From Corylus avellana (lineage: Eukaryota; Streptophyta; Magnoliopsida; Fagales; Betulaceae), in assembly GCF_901000735.1 (NCBI RefSeq), contig NC_081550.1, positions 11,868,571-11,932,570 on the forward strand: a stretch of 64,000 bases of DNA. The letters are read 5' to 3'. The translations under genes and the position numbers were made by a program. The stretch's first letter is position 1. The number at the start of each line of letters is the position of its first letter. The notes below the pieces were generated by a model. That model was not told where the DNA came from and made no database searches. It saw only the letters and a list, made by a program, of their open reading frames with translations. Positions 12,503 to 24,098 of this stretch are shown here, piece by piece.

Positions 12503-12955
12503 TGAGGATCTAACAGACGCTAAGATGGGCTGGTATTGAGCCTTGATATGAGAGGAGAGAAAAGAAGATAAATTCTAAGACTCAAACTAAATGGTTACTA
12601 CGTTGTATATTCATACATTCATTATCTTTGTTCTTAAATTGTTTCAGTCTTTTTTACCATGAAAGCAGAAGATTCACTTGTTTGTCTATGAAAATATGAT
12701 AGCGTCATATTTACATAGACTTTGATGCAGGATTTGAGGCTAAAGGCAATGATTCTTTCGCCAGCTTTGATGGTTACTAGACCATTAGCTGTATATTTTG
12801 TACAAGTCTCTAAGAAGCTAGTTTTAGTAATGTTTATATTCTAGATTGTAATGTCTTAAAATTTGTATATGTTTGATATGTATAAATATGTATTTATGTG
12901 CCTGATAAGGCACCGAATGTTGTACATTTAAGCTCCTTAATTTTTCTTGTTAATT
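12503..12955. other. Intergenic, nothing recognised
   Basis: This is AT-rich single-copy-looking sequence between the copia LTR end and an Athila-like LTR fragment. No coding or repeat signature was recognised. Confidence 0.5.
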
Positions 12956-13266
12956 TATGATTGACTATTGTTATGCGGTTAGCGGTGAAATCAACTCCTT
13001 ACTCTCTCTCTCTCTCATTACTAATTATCTTTATTTTACTTTTATGCATTTAATTTATAAATAAAAACAAATCAACTTTCTTTAAATTGAGTTACTTTCA
13101 ATATTGACAAGCTTAATAATAACGCAGGTGCAGTCCTTGAGGTTTGACACCTTCAATATAGCCCTATCTCACCAAGATTCATTCTATTGCGAGTGGTTAT
13201 TTTTATTATTGATATTTTTGCATACAAAAATACCACATCAGTGCCGCCTATGGCACTTACTTAGTA
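12956..13266 (+). mobile_element. LTR 3' tail of an Athila-like gypsy element
   Basis: This segment aligns by eye with 37480-37790. Both contain TTGTTATGCG, a TCCTTGAGGTT block and TTCTATTGCGAGT, then an ACCACATCA-like LTR end. Here the sequence then reads GTGCCGCCTATGGCA, a degraded counterpart of a tRNA-Asp-type primer site. It is cut on the right by the LINE insertion. Confidence 0.5.
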
Positions 13267-13280
13267 CACCTAGTGTGAAT

Positions 13281-13879
13281 TTTTTTTTTTTTTTTTTTGA
13301 TGAATAAGCAACTTCCTTAAAAGCACGAAACCGAATCACCAAAGTAGCACCAAATACAAGCGTTCACAAATAGGCTAAAGCACAGCCTCACAAAGGCCTA
13401 ACCAATCAAACTAAACCAGAACACAAACTTGTAGAACAACAAAACTGCAGAAAAAGGAACCAACAAAAACAAGACCAACAGATCAAAGCCCCCCCAAAAC
13501 CAGAGACAACCCTCACAGAGAGCAACACAAAACAACAATCATACCACAAAAACACAACTCGCAGAAAATAGCTTACAACAACAAATCTGCAGGCAAATTC
13601 CACAAAGACTAAGACAAAATTATCTCTAGTCATAGGAAATTTTCCCTTCCCAACTATTCTAGCCCTCACTTCCCAAAGAATTTTCTTTAGAAGCTTCTCT
13701 TTAGTGTTAGACTGGCCAGAGTGCTTAATCTCATTTTTTGTGCGCCAAAGATTATAGATTACAAAACCCAACACTAGGCGGCATAGAATACCTTTGAGAG
13801 CCTTATTCCCCCAGTTATTAACTCCTAACTGTATAACCTCATCCCAGAGTACATAAGGGTTGTCCACACTGCATCGAAG
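13281..13879 (-). mobile_element. 5'-truncated LINE 3' end with target duplication
   Basis: A T run starts at about 13281 (a poly-A tail on the minus strand). The minus-strand open frame 13406-13882 includes YNLWRTKNEIKHSGQS followed by an RARIVGKGKF stretch, typical of the C-terminal region of plant LINE ORF2. The insertion is flanked by direct repeats CACCTAGTGTGAAT at 13267-13280 and 13880-13893. Only about 0.6 kb of a full element is present, so it was dead on arrival. Confidence 0.85.
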
Positions 13880-13894
13880 CACCTAGTGTGAATT

Positions 13895-14335
13895 TATTAT
13901 GCAACCTAAAACAATATTTATGTCTATATCATTTCGGGAAAGTTTAGTCAACTCATGGTGTTATTTGTGAAGTATGCCTAGAGTATTTAGAAAGAAAAAA
14001 TATATATAAATTCCGTGCAAAATTATAACTCTGATGTCGTAATGTCACATGGAAACTAAAGGTTTCCACTTACGGCTTTGATATTCAAAAGCCGAAGCAT
14101 CACATACTTACTATTTGTAAGAAGATCTATGGGGTTAATCATGTTTTCATGAGGAGCAAGAAAAAAAGTTTTTGCTTCGTTGTTTGTAATGTTTGCCTAT
14201 CTCATCTATACATACCACAAAAAATAAAATAAAAGGAGGATATCATGCATCAAGGGTAGGCTTCATGTTATTCAATTAAAAAAAATAAAAATAAAAAAAA
14301 AGGGGGGGTAGGCTTAACATTATGAATCTTGAATA
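13895..14335. other. Intergenic, nothing recognised
   Basis: AT-rich sequence between the LINE fragment and the minisatellite. No gene or element signature was seen. Confidence 0.5.
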
Positions 14336-14515
14336 AGGGTTGACATCTTGGACTAAAAGTTAACTTGATGAATCAAGAGTTGACATCATGGACCAAGGGT
14401 GGTTAGCTTCATCTTCATGTACCAAGGGTTGGTTGACATCATGAACCAAGGGTTAATAACGTCAGGAATCAATGGTTGACATCATGTACCAAGGGCTAAC
14501 GCTTAACATCGTGAA
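14336..14515 (+). repeat. Degenerate minisatellite (GGTTGACATCATG unit)
   Basis: The phrase CAAGGGTTGACATCATGAA recurs with variations and irregular spacing of about 28-50 bp, at roughly 14338, 14380, 14424, 14472 and 14500. The copies are too diverged for a clean period. No coding role is apparent. Confidence 0.6.
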
Positions 14516-16082
14516 TCATCTTCCTTAAAAAGCTTGTTTCAAAATTTTAAAACCTAATGAAATACATGCAACAGCTAGGTTTTTCTTGAGAAATTTGTCT
14601 TTAGAAAGAACGCTAAGTTAGACGTATGAAGCTTCGAGCCAATTTACTACGTCTTTTTTTTTGCTTTTGCCAAACCATTAAACTATTGTTTCATTTAGAG
14701 GTCTCTCATCCATTTTACTAAGCTACTTTAGCCCAGCCTCATCTTAATATATCATCATTTGTGTCCACGTTCTTTTTATAATATTATATTTATTGCCAGG
14801 AATTAACAGACCATTTGTAAATAGCTTTTCAATTTGTTATTTTTGACAATAGACCCCATGTATTACGATTTTTTTTTTTTTTTGGTATTTTCACGATAAA
14901 ATGGACGAAAACACGACCTACAAATACCATTTTGAGATACCCATAATACTTTTATTTTGAGAGTTAAAATATGACCTCTATATAGGGGGAGAAAAAACCT
15001 TTCGAAGGGGAACAAAACAAAAACTGTAATAAAAATCTAAAACAAGAAGAGAGAGAAAGAGGGAGGGTTGGGGGCTTGAGAAGAAGATTGAACTACCCCT
15101 CCAACTAAAGGGTTGTTCAGCCACTTCCAAAGACCAAAATACAGAAAGGACCGCCCCTTGGGCCTTAAAAGAAGTGGTTTAGCCACCCTCAACCTCTTCA
15201 TTCTTTTGTTTTTTTCCCCTTTATTGAAAGAAAATGTGAACAATTCAATAAATAAATAAAAATTACACCTATAAATCACATACCCAAGTTTCCGTCAATT
15301 CTTAGGAAAGGAGTCAAGGTGACAAATAATAGTTTCGAGGGAAGACGTGTCCCATAACACTATTTTGTTGAATGCCATGCAATTGGGGTAAACTTCGTGG
15401 TGCACGAAAGCTAGCTTTTTGATGTAATAAAACATCCCTTCTCAAGAGAAGTTGGCAAGTGTTGCCTTCTCAAAAGAGAGACAGCAAGGGGAGGAAAAAC
15501 AGAACATAGCATATTTCGTTCTCCATAAACCATGACTTGCCAAGAAATCGGTGAAGACCGTATGATAAGAAACCAGTTGGGCAGCAGAATCAAATTTCAG
15601 CAGACATTTCACAGTGCAAGATTAATAAGAATTTAAGGGCAAAATTAAGTAATAATCAAATAGGCTCTCCAGTACAACATATCAATTTTCGCGGAATAAA
15701 GCACAGGACAAAGATGGGTTCACAATTCGCAATAGGGCTATAAAGCACAAATAGATAATTGTAAAATATCAACCTTGGTCAACAACCAAGTAAATTAGAA
15801 CCGCAAAGAAGATAATGATGAAATAAAAATATCAGCTATTAAGATAATGATGACTAATAACGGAGGCAGAGGTCATGGAACCTGTTAGCTTGAAACAATA
15901 ACCAGACTAACAACGCCTTCAGGCCCTACTCTGCTCTTTGGTCTTCTTCACAATCTATGAGAAGAAATCCGGATACTCAGGAAGCTATAATCCTTGGCTT
16001 CAACTGTAAAATACTAATAAGTAAACCAGGGTTCTCTAATAATAATATCGAGAGCCTTGGATCCATCCTGCTACTACAGGCT
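14516..16082. other. Intergenic and 3' flank of ABCF1
   Basis: This stretch lies downstream of the minus-strand ABCF1 stop codon. The part nearest 16082 should contain its 3' UTR, but no clear poly-A signal position was fixed. The short open frames around 15.0-15.6 kb show no known domain. Confidence 0.5.
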
Positions 16083-19000
16083 TCAATCAGATAAACCAGC
16101 CTTACTCTTTAGATGCCGCTTGAAGTCCATGATATCACCCTCCCACCGGGTAACAGCTTGATTCTCGCACACCCATATCTCGTGGGCTACCTGGTTTATG
16201 AGCCTGAAATCGTGGCTAACAAGAACCAAACCCCCATCCCATTCATTCAATGCTTCAGCTAGCGAGTCAATTGTCTCAATATCCAAGTGGTTAGTTGGCT
16301 CATCCAGCAGCAGCAACTGGGGCTGCCTGTATGCCAACCATGCAAAGATCACCCGACTCCTTTGCCCATCTGATAGGTTCTTCATTGGCATCACCTGGGC
16401 TTTCCCAGACAGTCCAAATTTTCCAATTGCTGCCCTCATCTTCTCCTCCTCATTTCCCGGATACTCTCTCATCATAAACAGAAGAGCAGGCATTTCCAAG
16501 TCAAGTTTCTCAGTCAAATGCTGATGGAACTGTGCAATTCTAAGGTGATTATGCCGCCGGACCATTCCATCATTAGGAACCAGGTCACCAGTCATTAGCT
16601 TCAGCAGCGTACTCTTCCCAGCTCCATTGGGTCCGACCAGAGCTATCCTCGAGTCCAAGTCTACCCCAAAATCAATGTTCTTGTAAATGAGATTTTCGGG
16701 TGTATACCCGAATGTTACTTCCACAAATTGAAGTACTGGCGGTGGAAGCTTTCCCACATCAACAAAGCGGAAGACCAGTACCCTGTCTCTCACCACCTTC
16801 TCAGTAAGTCCACCTCGCTCCATTTTTGCTAATGTTTTCTCTTTGCTCTGTGCCTGGCGAGCCAGTTTAGCTGAACCATGCCCAAATCGAGCTATATATT
16901 CCTTCATTGAAGAAATCTGCTCCTGCTCCCACTTGTATTGTTTCATTTGGTTCTCTTCCAGTTCAGAACGTGTCTGAACATACTGATCATAGTTACCAGT
17001 GTATATCTTCAAGCTCTTGTTTTGCATGTGGATAATGTTTGTGCAGACACCATTCAGAAAGTCCTGGGAGTGTGACACCACAACCAGGATACGATCAAAA
17101 TTCTTCAAAGTCTCCTCCAACCAGACACAGGCTTCTAGATCTGTCCTCCAGAGAAAAGAAAAAAGGAATAAATTATCCATTTAAAAGAGGGAGGGAGAGA
17201 ATCAAACAAAGACAGGAACATTTTAAACAAGTAAAAGAGCTGAGAACAAAAGCATTCAGCTACCAAAGTTGGAAAGATCTATTTAAGTTGTCTGTGTCGT
17301 CCCAGAGACCTCCATAAAAACCTTCTTAACCAATGATTGCAATAAGAATTGAGGGAATATGGGATACGAACTGCACCCTTTATATGGCAAAGGGGGGCTA
17401 ATGGGTATTCAATAGACCAAAAGAGAGGTCAGGGGTGGGAGGATGCTGCTAACCAGTAACAGATATGCAAAAAACAAATATTGCCACCAGATGTAAAGCT
17501 TAAACCATCTCATACCTAGCTGGAACTAGAAAATAAAATGAAAAAGAAAAATACATTCTCACCAAGAGTCTAAACAAGTTCCTTAAACAAATGTCCATCA
17601 ATTTGTGGCATTTCCAAAAGATCAGCAAACAGTACCTAGGCAAAGAGAGGTGAACAAGATGCCCAACACGGAGCACTCAAAAATGCATTCTAGCTTTTTG
17701 CTTGGACACTGTCCAAATACTCAAGCGGATACAATGTCAGCTATAACTTATCATTTTCCCAGAGGCCACAGTCATTTCTAACCAGTGAAAGTAACATTAC
17801 TTAAGATACACACAATTATGGCCAGTTACAATATAATCCTATAAAAAGGTTGATATAAACAGGTCCACCTTTCTCAGGCTCCACTAATTTTTTATTTCGT
17901 TTCAAACTAAAGTGTTCTCACAAATGACTCTTCGAGCTTGTCTGGGATTGCGGAGCTTAAAAATACTTTTAGTACTTAAAAAACTGTGCCAAACAAAAAG
18001 CTGACATGTTTAGTAAAAAATTTCAAAAGCACTTCTTTTACTTTTTCTCTAAAAATTATCAAAACGCACTTTCGAAAAAAGCTTAAAAATGAAGCTTCTT
18101 CTAAAGAGCTCTTTATTTTATAAGACTGGTTATTACTTATCAAAAAAAAAAAAAAAAAAAAAGGTTCTTTATAACTTTAAAAGCTTTATTTCTCAACACA
18201 ATCCTAAACATGCTCTTAAGAGACAAAAACTTGAAACAGAGGAAAAAATTCCACCTAGAAACATATGCCTAGAGGTTGAGAATAATAAAAGCAGACATCA
18301 TAAAGTGCTAAACAAAAAAAAAACATCTTTGACACCATAAGCAATATGTTAAGCAATATGTTAACCAATATGACTTACCAAGATGATTGGTAGGTTCATC
18401 AAGCAACAGGATGGTTGGGTTCATAAAGAGGGCACGCGCTAAAGCAATTCTCATTCTCCAGCCACCTGAAAAATCACGAGTTTTCTTTGCCTGCATCTGC
18501 TTATTGAATCCAAGACCAAACAAAATTTCAGCAGCACGTTTCTCTGCAGTTGCTGCATCTAAGGCTTCCAGACGCTCATAAATGCGTTCAAGAGCTTCTC
18601 CACCTCCGTCATCCTAGAGCCAAAAAAGTACATGGAAGTCACAAGAAATGATCAAGTAAAAGGCACCAAAACCATAAGTAACCTCAACACACCTGTGCAG
18701 CCAAAACTTCAACTTCTTTCTCCAATCTCAACCTCTCCTCATCACAGCTTATGACAGCTTCAAGTGAAGACATATCAGAAGCTTCAATCTCCCTTGTGAG
18801 ATGAAAGATATCCATGTGGTCAGGTATCGGAAGCTCTCGGCACCCTATTGCAGTGAGGAGCGTAGATTTCCCACACCCATTTAATCCAAGCAGCCCATAA
18901 CGTCTGAAAAGATAAAATTTTATGAAATAGTTGCATGAAATTAAACAAATGGCTCCTGTCATGACTAGAACATAGAGTAAGTAGCTAAGACTCACAAACC

Positions 19001-21313
19001 TGCCATAGTTAAGCTCCAGTTCAGAATCAACTATAAGATCATGTCCATGAAATGTAACAGATAAAGACTCTATCTGCAAAGAACACAAAAAGTCAGTTCA
19101 TCATTCAATATTTTTCATTCTAGTGAGACATTCAACTACAATATGTATGCAGAAAATTTCTCAATTGCACAATATTACCTCCTCCAAGGAGTTCCAACAA
19201 CGATGACTAATGAATTATATTCAGAAGGGGATATTCAAGCAACTGACCCTTGGCAACATAAAGGACCTGGTGACAGACCCAGCTGCTCAACTGGGCGTTT
19301 GTCTAGGTGCACCAAGCTAGCAACAATAAGGTAAAAGTGAGACTCACTAAGATGAAGACATCCACTATACTATTATGTTGTGTGTCATCTAGGGACCCAA
19401 TAACTTATATCGCTGCCTAACTAATTGTTCTATAATTATTGTTGTTAATTTTCAAACGACAGAGATCAATATGGCAAGATAATGGAGGTACCATATAATT
19501 CCACAGTATCATATAAAATAACCATTAAGCTGGAATTGTATTGTGATATGCCAAAAAAATTTTAACAAAATTTATCATTTTCCATAGATAATATCCCAAT
19601 CAGATAATCTATTAAAGTGAAATATATTCCTATCTGTTATGTCTAGTCAAAGAGGACAAGAATCAACTGTAAAAAATCAGATTGATTACTCAATAAGCCT
19701 CAAAAGCATTTTTTGACTTAATTTCAGGAGGTCTCCCAATAAATATTAGAGTTCACTGTTTGCCTCGTGAAAATCAAAGAAAATGTATTCGGTTTTCATT
19801 ACTTCATCCAATTAGTAAGACCAACAAGTTCCTTTTTTTAATGTTTTTTGACAAGTTCATTGAGGACAACATGCCACATTAATGATACTGAGATTAGCTA
19901 GAGCCTTTTACTTTATTAATATCAGCTTTAAATACTTTGAATGATACTTGTATCATTCGGAAACATTGTTTTTAACTTATAAATGAAACTAAGTGACCAT
20001 TGTAATGCACTTCTACCCATTCCATAGTTCCATGTGTTGTGTTGTATTCCCCAAGTGTTCCATTTCTTTAATAGGTACGCCAGAATTCTTGTGCATCTTG
20101 AGTTGATCTACGTAATATAAACTTCCACCCCAATACTGAAATGCATCACCAACATAGAGAAATCTTCTTCTTCTTCTAATACCATAACAAAACCCAACCG
20201 TAACAAAACCCATTGAAAAAGAAATCTTCTTCTTCTTCTAATACCGTAACAAAACCCAATGAAAAACGTCCATTCAAACGCAATAAAAACCTCAACCCAA
20301 GAAAAAGTACAAATAAGAAGAAATTAGAGGTGAGTGAGAGAAGACCCCTCTTCACAATTTGCAAACTAAGAATCTCATTGAGGGTAAAGGGAGGGGAAAA
20401 ACATTAATGTAACTTTTTGAACAATAAATATCCCTTGGTTTTAGTTCCATGAAAAAGGAAACAATGTTGCATCAGACTAGGTTAAGTTTAGCTTCTACAG
20501 AGGCAATGACCATGGACAGAAGCCTTAGTTTCACATGTTGCCAAAAGATAAAAAGTTGAAAAAATCAACCACATCAGTTTCTTTGCTCCTATATTTTCTC
20601 ACAAACAAACAAAAAGCCAAAAATATTTTCCTCCACACAATGTTGAAACAGTTTCACTAACTCTCTTTTATGCTGCACATTCACCAAATATGCAAAAACA
20701 TAAATCCCTACAGTACAAAGAACACACCGTCAAACACCTCGTTGAAGTTGATAAGCAAAGAATACAGTGTGTAACAGGAAACAATACGAAATGAAACTTG
20801 TAGCTATTAGATAGAAGAAAACAAAGAATATGAGGACCATGCCGTTTCTTTCAACACAAATTTTAAGCAGGGAAAATCAATCTTGTCTCTAGCTTTTCGT
20901 ACTCTACCTGATTTTTCCACAAAACAAATTCACGTGATAGAACATAAACAAAATACAAGCTCAAACACATCAAAACAAGCGACAGCGTCACCTAATTCTT
21001 ATAAACCCACCTTTTTCATTCATCCAAATCACCAAACAGAAACACAATTTAATGGAATCAATGATAAACATAGTTTCGGCTTATCGATCGGTAGGTAACT
21101 TACGCGGATATCTCGCGAGAGCGGGTGCGAGCAGAGAACGCCGGTGCAGTTCCGATCCGATATCTGAAGCGCCTCAATTCCGTTCTCCAACTTCTGCGAA
21201 TCGGATGCCGCCACGGATTTCGAAGACGCAGCCGCCGCAGCCTTCCCTCCTCTCTTGGCCGCCGCCGCCGCCTTCTTCTGTGCCGCCTTCTTCTTGCTCG
21301 CGTCCGACACCAT
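16083..21313 (-). CDS. ABCF1: ABC transporter F family member 1 (GCN20-type)
   Basis: This is a soluble twin-ATPase ABC-F protein without membrane domains. The family acts on ribosomes and eIF2-alpha kinase signalling. Coding exons on the minus strand are 21313-21104, 19073-19000, 18903-18693, 18613-18379 and 17140-16083. All junctions are GT-AG and phases join to 595 codons, the length I recall for Arabidopsis ABCF1. The start is fixed by the conserved [21 protein letters not shown]-terminus, a lysine/alanine-rich tail. First cassette: Walker [10 protein letters not shown] (101-109), signature [13 protein letters not shown] (214-226), Walker [12 protein letters not shown] (234-244). Second cassette, in the last exon: [17 protein letters not shown] and [13 protein letters not shown] charged linker joins the two. 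No disabling change was seen. Intron 1 is about 2 kb and intron 4 carries a MITE. Confidence 0.96.
17936..18212. mobile_element. Tourist-like MITE in ABCF1 intron 4, with an A-tract insertion
   Basis: The ends GAGCTTGTCTGGGATTG and, inverted, GAGCATGTTTAGGATTGTG match the family of 11171 and 21932. A TTA follows on the right and a diverged TCG precedes on the left. An A run with GGTTATTACTTATC before it (about 18127-18162) interrupts the element, possibly a tiny retroposed tail. Confidence 0.6.
20157..20262. repeat. Tandem duplication of about 60 bp in ABCF1 intron 1
   Basis: The block AATCTTCTTCTTCTTCTAAT followed by ACC(A/G)TAACAAAACCCA occurs twice, starting near 20160 and 20221. The TTC triplets inside suggest slippage or unequal exchange. 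It is intronic; open frames across it are not genes. Confidence 0.7.
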
Positions 21314-21320
21314 CCTTAAC

Positions 21321-21610
21321 CTACAAACCCACAGTACGCCCCAAAAAAAAAAATTACAAACCCTAAAATTTACGCAAGAATAACTTCACAAGAAAATATC
21401 TATTATCTAAAAAAAAATTTAATAATAAAAAGGGACATAACGAACCTTCGTGGGAGATCGGAGGAGCGACTGAGAGAGGTTGTGGACTCAGATCTAGGGT
21501 TAGCTTTTCCGATGCTGAAATCGGTGTATAGAAGCAAAACCCGGTGGCGGTGGAGGCGAGTTGAGATGAAGTCTATACAAATGATATATATATATATATA
21601 TATATATCTC
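21321..21610 (-). promoter_or_regulatory. ABCF1 5' leader with probable intron and TA-repeat promoter
   Basis: Upstream of the ATG, an acceptor-like TTTGTAG ends at 21321 and a donor AAG/GTTCGT lies at 21446/21445. This suggests a 125-bp 5' UTR intron. Further out is an AACCCTAG telo-box-like motif (near 21497), frequent in plant translation-related genes. A TA microsatellite (about 21584-21607) lies where a TATA box would be expected. The transcription start is inferred only. Confidence 0.45.
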
Positions 21611-21931
21611 TAAAAGAGAGTGTGAAAGCAGGGGTTCCACGTGTCCCGGAGCTTGAAGACTCTAGCACTAGGTTGCGTGTGAAACTGAGAATCCTTGGTT
21701 TTGTGTTTTGTTTGAGAGATGTTATGCATTCCAAAAATTTTTCAATTCCCCAATTATGTGGTACAATCTTATCTTATGAGCTTGTAACACACTTTTAAAA
21801 ATAATAAATTTGATGAGATGATGACACATCATTTGAAAACTAACTTTTGAGAATAAAATTTAAAATATGTAGCACTTCTCTTTCTATTCTCCTACTGGCT
21901 AATAGGATGATTATACGACGTTGGCCTCTAA

Positions 21932-22163
21932 GAGTCTATTTGGAATTATGTTTGAAAAATAGAACTTTTAAGAAAAAAAATCTTTTGGGCAAAAGCTTCA
22001 TTTTTAAGTTTTTGTCAAAAGTGTGTTTTGACCATTTTTAGGCTTTTCGGACCATTAAAAGGGCTTTAAATTTTTTTACGAAACGAATATTTTTTTCTTC
22101 AAACGGACTTTTTAAGTATTAAAAACATTTTTAAGCCTCTCAAATGCAATTCCAAACAAGCCC
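21932..22163. mobile_element. Tourist-like MITE with TAA target duplication
   Basis: The left end GAGTCTATTTGGAATTATG and the inverted right end GGGCTTGTTTGGAATTGCA match closely. TAA flanks both sides (21929-21931 and 22164-22166), the PIF/Harbinger signature. The interior is shared with the copies at 11171 and 17936. It lies upstream of the ABCF1 promoter. Confidence 0.8.
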
Positions 22164-22431
22164 TAAGCAAAAGATTTCGTGGCCTTATAGTAGGCGTACA
22201 CTGCGAACCCAAGGGGAAAAGGAATGTCTGGTGGGCCTATAAGAAGCAATTCTGGACTGGCCTCGGCCCAAACTAGTTAGCTAAATTGCGAATTTTTGTT
22301 TATTTTGACTTTTAATAAATATTGTTTACTTAGTTGACAAAAGATTTTAGATCACGTACTAGAAATATGGACACGTTTGATATGTGAAACGGCTATTATA
22401 TTGAAAAAATATATATATTTATTATATATAT

Positions 22432-23732
22432 TGTTGAATATATTAGAGAGCGAAAGAATGAGAGAGAACGCGGAAGCATATAATATACTATATTGTATTG
22501 AGTAGTGTTAAATGAATGAATACAGAGGCGATTTATAAAGAGGCTATAAGTGATAGGCAAGTAACCTTAAACTAATTAAGGTAGGGAATAAACCCTAATA
22601 GGAAAGACAATAAACCCTATAACAATATATAAAATATTCTAACATCTCCCCTCAAACTCAAGGTGCAAGCATGAGTTTGGAAAAAAGAAAGGGAAATAGA
22701 GAGATTTTTTTTTTTTTTTGGGTCGCTGGAAAAGTCGTCGGAGTGATGGCCAAAGTTGGGCGGCCGGTGGCGGTCGACGGAGGGTGGCGGTGGCAGTTGG
22801 CTGCTAGTGACTGATGGAGGCAACTGGGCCCAAAATGTTGGGCTTGAACTTAGATGAGAGACTTATAGGCTACATTGGACTGGTTACATGGGCCAAGATT
22901 TGGCCATACCCCATGGACCATTGAATATGGTTGACCCAAAATAATATAAACTGGGTCTAACCCGGTGGACCGGGTTGACTAAGTTGGACCGGTTTAGAAC
23001 CCGATGACCCAATTATAAACCGGTTTTTGGATCGAGTTGGAGATGCCTTGGATGGATCTAGAATTGACCCGATTGGACCAGTTTCGAACCTGATGACCCG
23101 GTTAGAACCAATTTTGCATCGAATTGGAGATGCCTTGGATGGATCCGCAATTGATCCAGTTGGACCGGTTTAGAACCTAATGACCTGGTTAGAACTGGTT
23201 TTGGAACGGGTTGAGAGTGGATCTAGGGCTAACGTGGCGCATTGAGAGCGCGTTTTAGGGCCGATGGCAGCGGATCTTCCACAGATTTGTAGATCTGTGC
23301 CTCACAAGCATGGATCTGGCATAAATTTTCCAGATGAGGCTGCAATGAAGGCGTGGAAAAGATTTTGAGCGGAAGACCGCTTGGTGGCGCATAGACAACT
23401 GGAAAATTGAGGTTGCCGAAGGGAGCGCCAGGAAACGTCAAAGACGCTTATTGGAAGCCACAAGAAAGTAGCTCTGATACCATGTTGAATAGCTCTGATA
23501 CCATATTAAATATATTATTGAATATATTAGAGAGCGGAAGAAGGGTAGAGAGAGCGCGGAAGCATATAATAAACTACATTGTATTGAGTAGTGTTAAATG
23601 AATGAATACAAAGGCCTCTATTTATAGAGATGCTATGAGTGATAGACAAGTAACCCTAAACTAACTAAAGTATGAAATAAACCCTAATAGGAAAGACAAA
23701 AACCCTAGAATAATATATAATATATTCTAACA
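22432..23732 (-). mobile_element. Small non-autonomous LTR retrotransposon (TRIM/LARD-like)
   Basis: Two direct LTRs of about 215 bp (22432-22644 and 23516-23732) start TG and end CA. Both contain GTATTGAGTAGTGTTAAATG. On the minus strand the primer site TGGTATCAGAGC (complement of initiator Met-tRNA) lies next to the 5' LTR. It occurs twice, at 23503-23492 and 23482-23471, through a 21-bp duplication. A polypurine tract TTTGAGGGGAGA lies next to the 3' LTR at 22645. A possible 4-bp ATAT target duplication flanks the element. The 0.87-kb interior has no gag or pol but holds three tandem copies of about 88 bp (22960-23220). It must rely on proteins of an autonomous copia element. Confidence 0.85.
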
Positions 23733-23974
23733 ATATTTATTATTAACAATGGAACAAGTTTAGAATGAAATATATATATTTTTTTAATTAATAAGGAAAA
23801 GGATTAAAAGGTAGAATTATTCTCGCTCCTAATCCAAAAATAAGAGAGAGTGGATAATCCTAAAACCGAAAAAATGGTGAGCTTCCCAACAATAGACCCA
23901 AAACAAAAATAATGCAGAAATAATTACAAGTGATAGAAAATTGGTCAAACGACTAATCCAATTCTCTCAAGTAG

Positions 23975-24098
23975 GGATGAAAAGGCAACCAATTAATAAT
24001 CACCAGCTAACCACTAACTGCACTAACCACTTTTGAAGGCGGTTAGGAAAAACCGCTAGCCGCCTATATGTATACCGCTCGCCTTTTCACCCCTAGCT
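23975..24098. mobile_element. hAT-like MITE (GCGGTTAG-rich)
   Basis: The terminal inverted repeats TAGGGATGAAAAGGC and TAGGGGTGAAAAGGC enclose about 95 bp rich in AACCGC and GCGGTTAG. CTCTC occurs next to both ends, a possible trace of an 8-bp hAT duplication. A right-end copy recurs near 25080-25120. Confidence 0.6.

Noticed and set aside
14336..14515. Possible CRISPR-like array from regularly repeated GGTTGACATCATG
   Set aside because: Spacing is irregular, repeats are degenerate and the genome is a plant. It is a minisatellite.
20013..20407. Small frames in ABCF1 intron 1
   Set aside because: They run through a slippage-type tandem repeat and lie between well-supported coding exons.
21052..21366. 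Plus-strand frames opposite ABCF1 exon 1
   Set aside because: They are shadows of the alanine- and lysine-rich N-terminus on the other strand.
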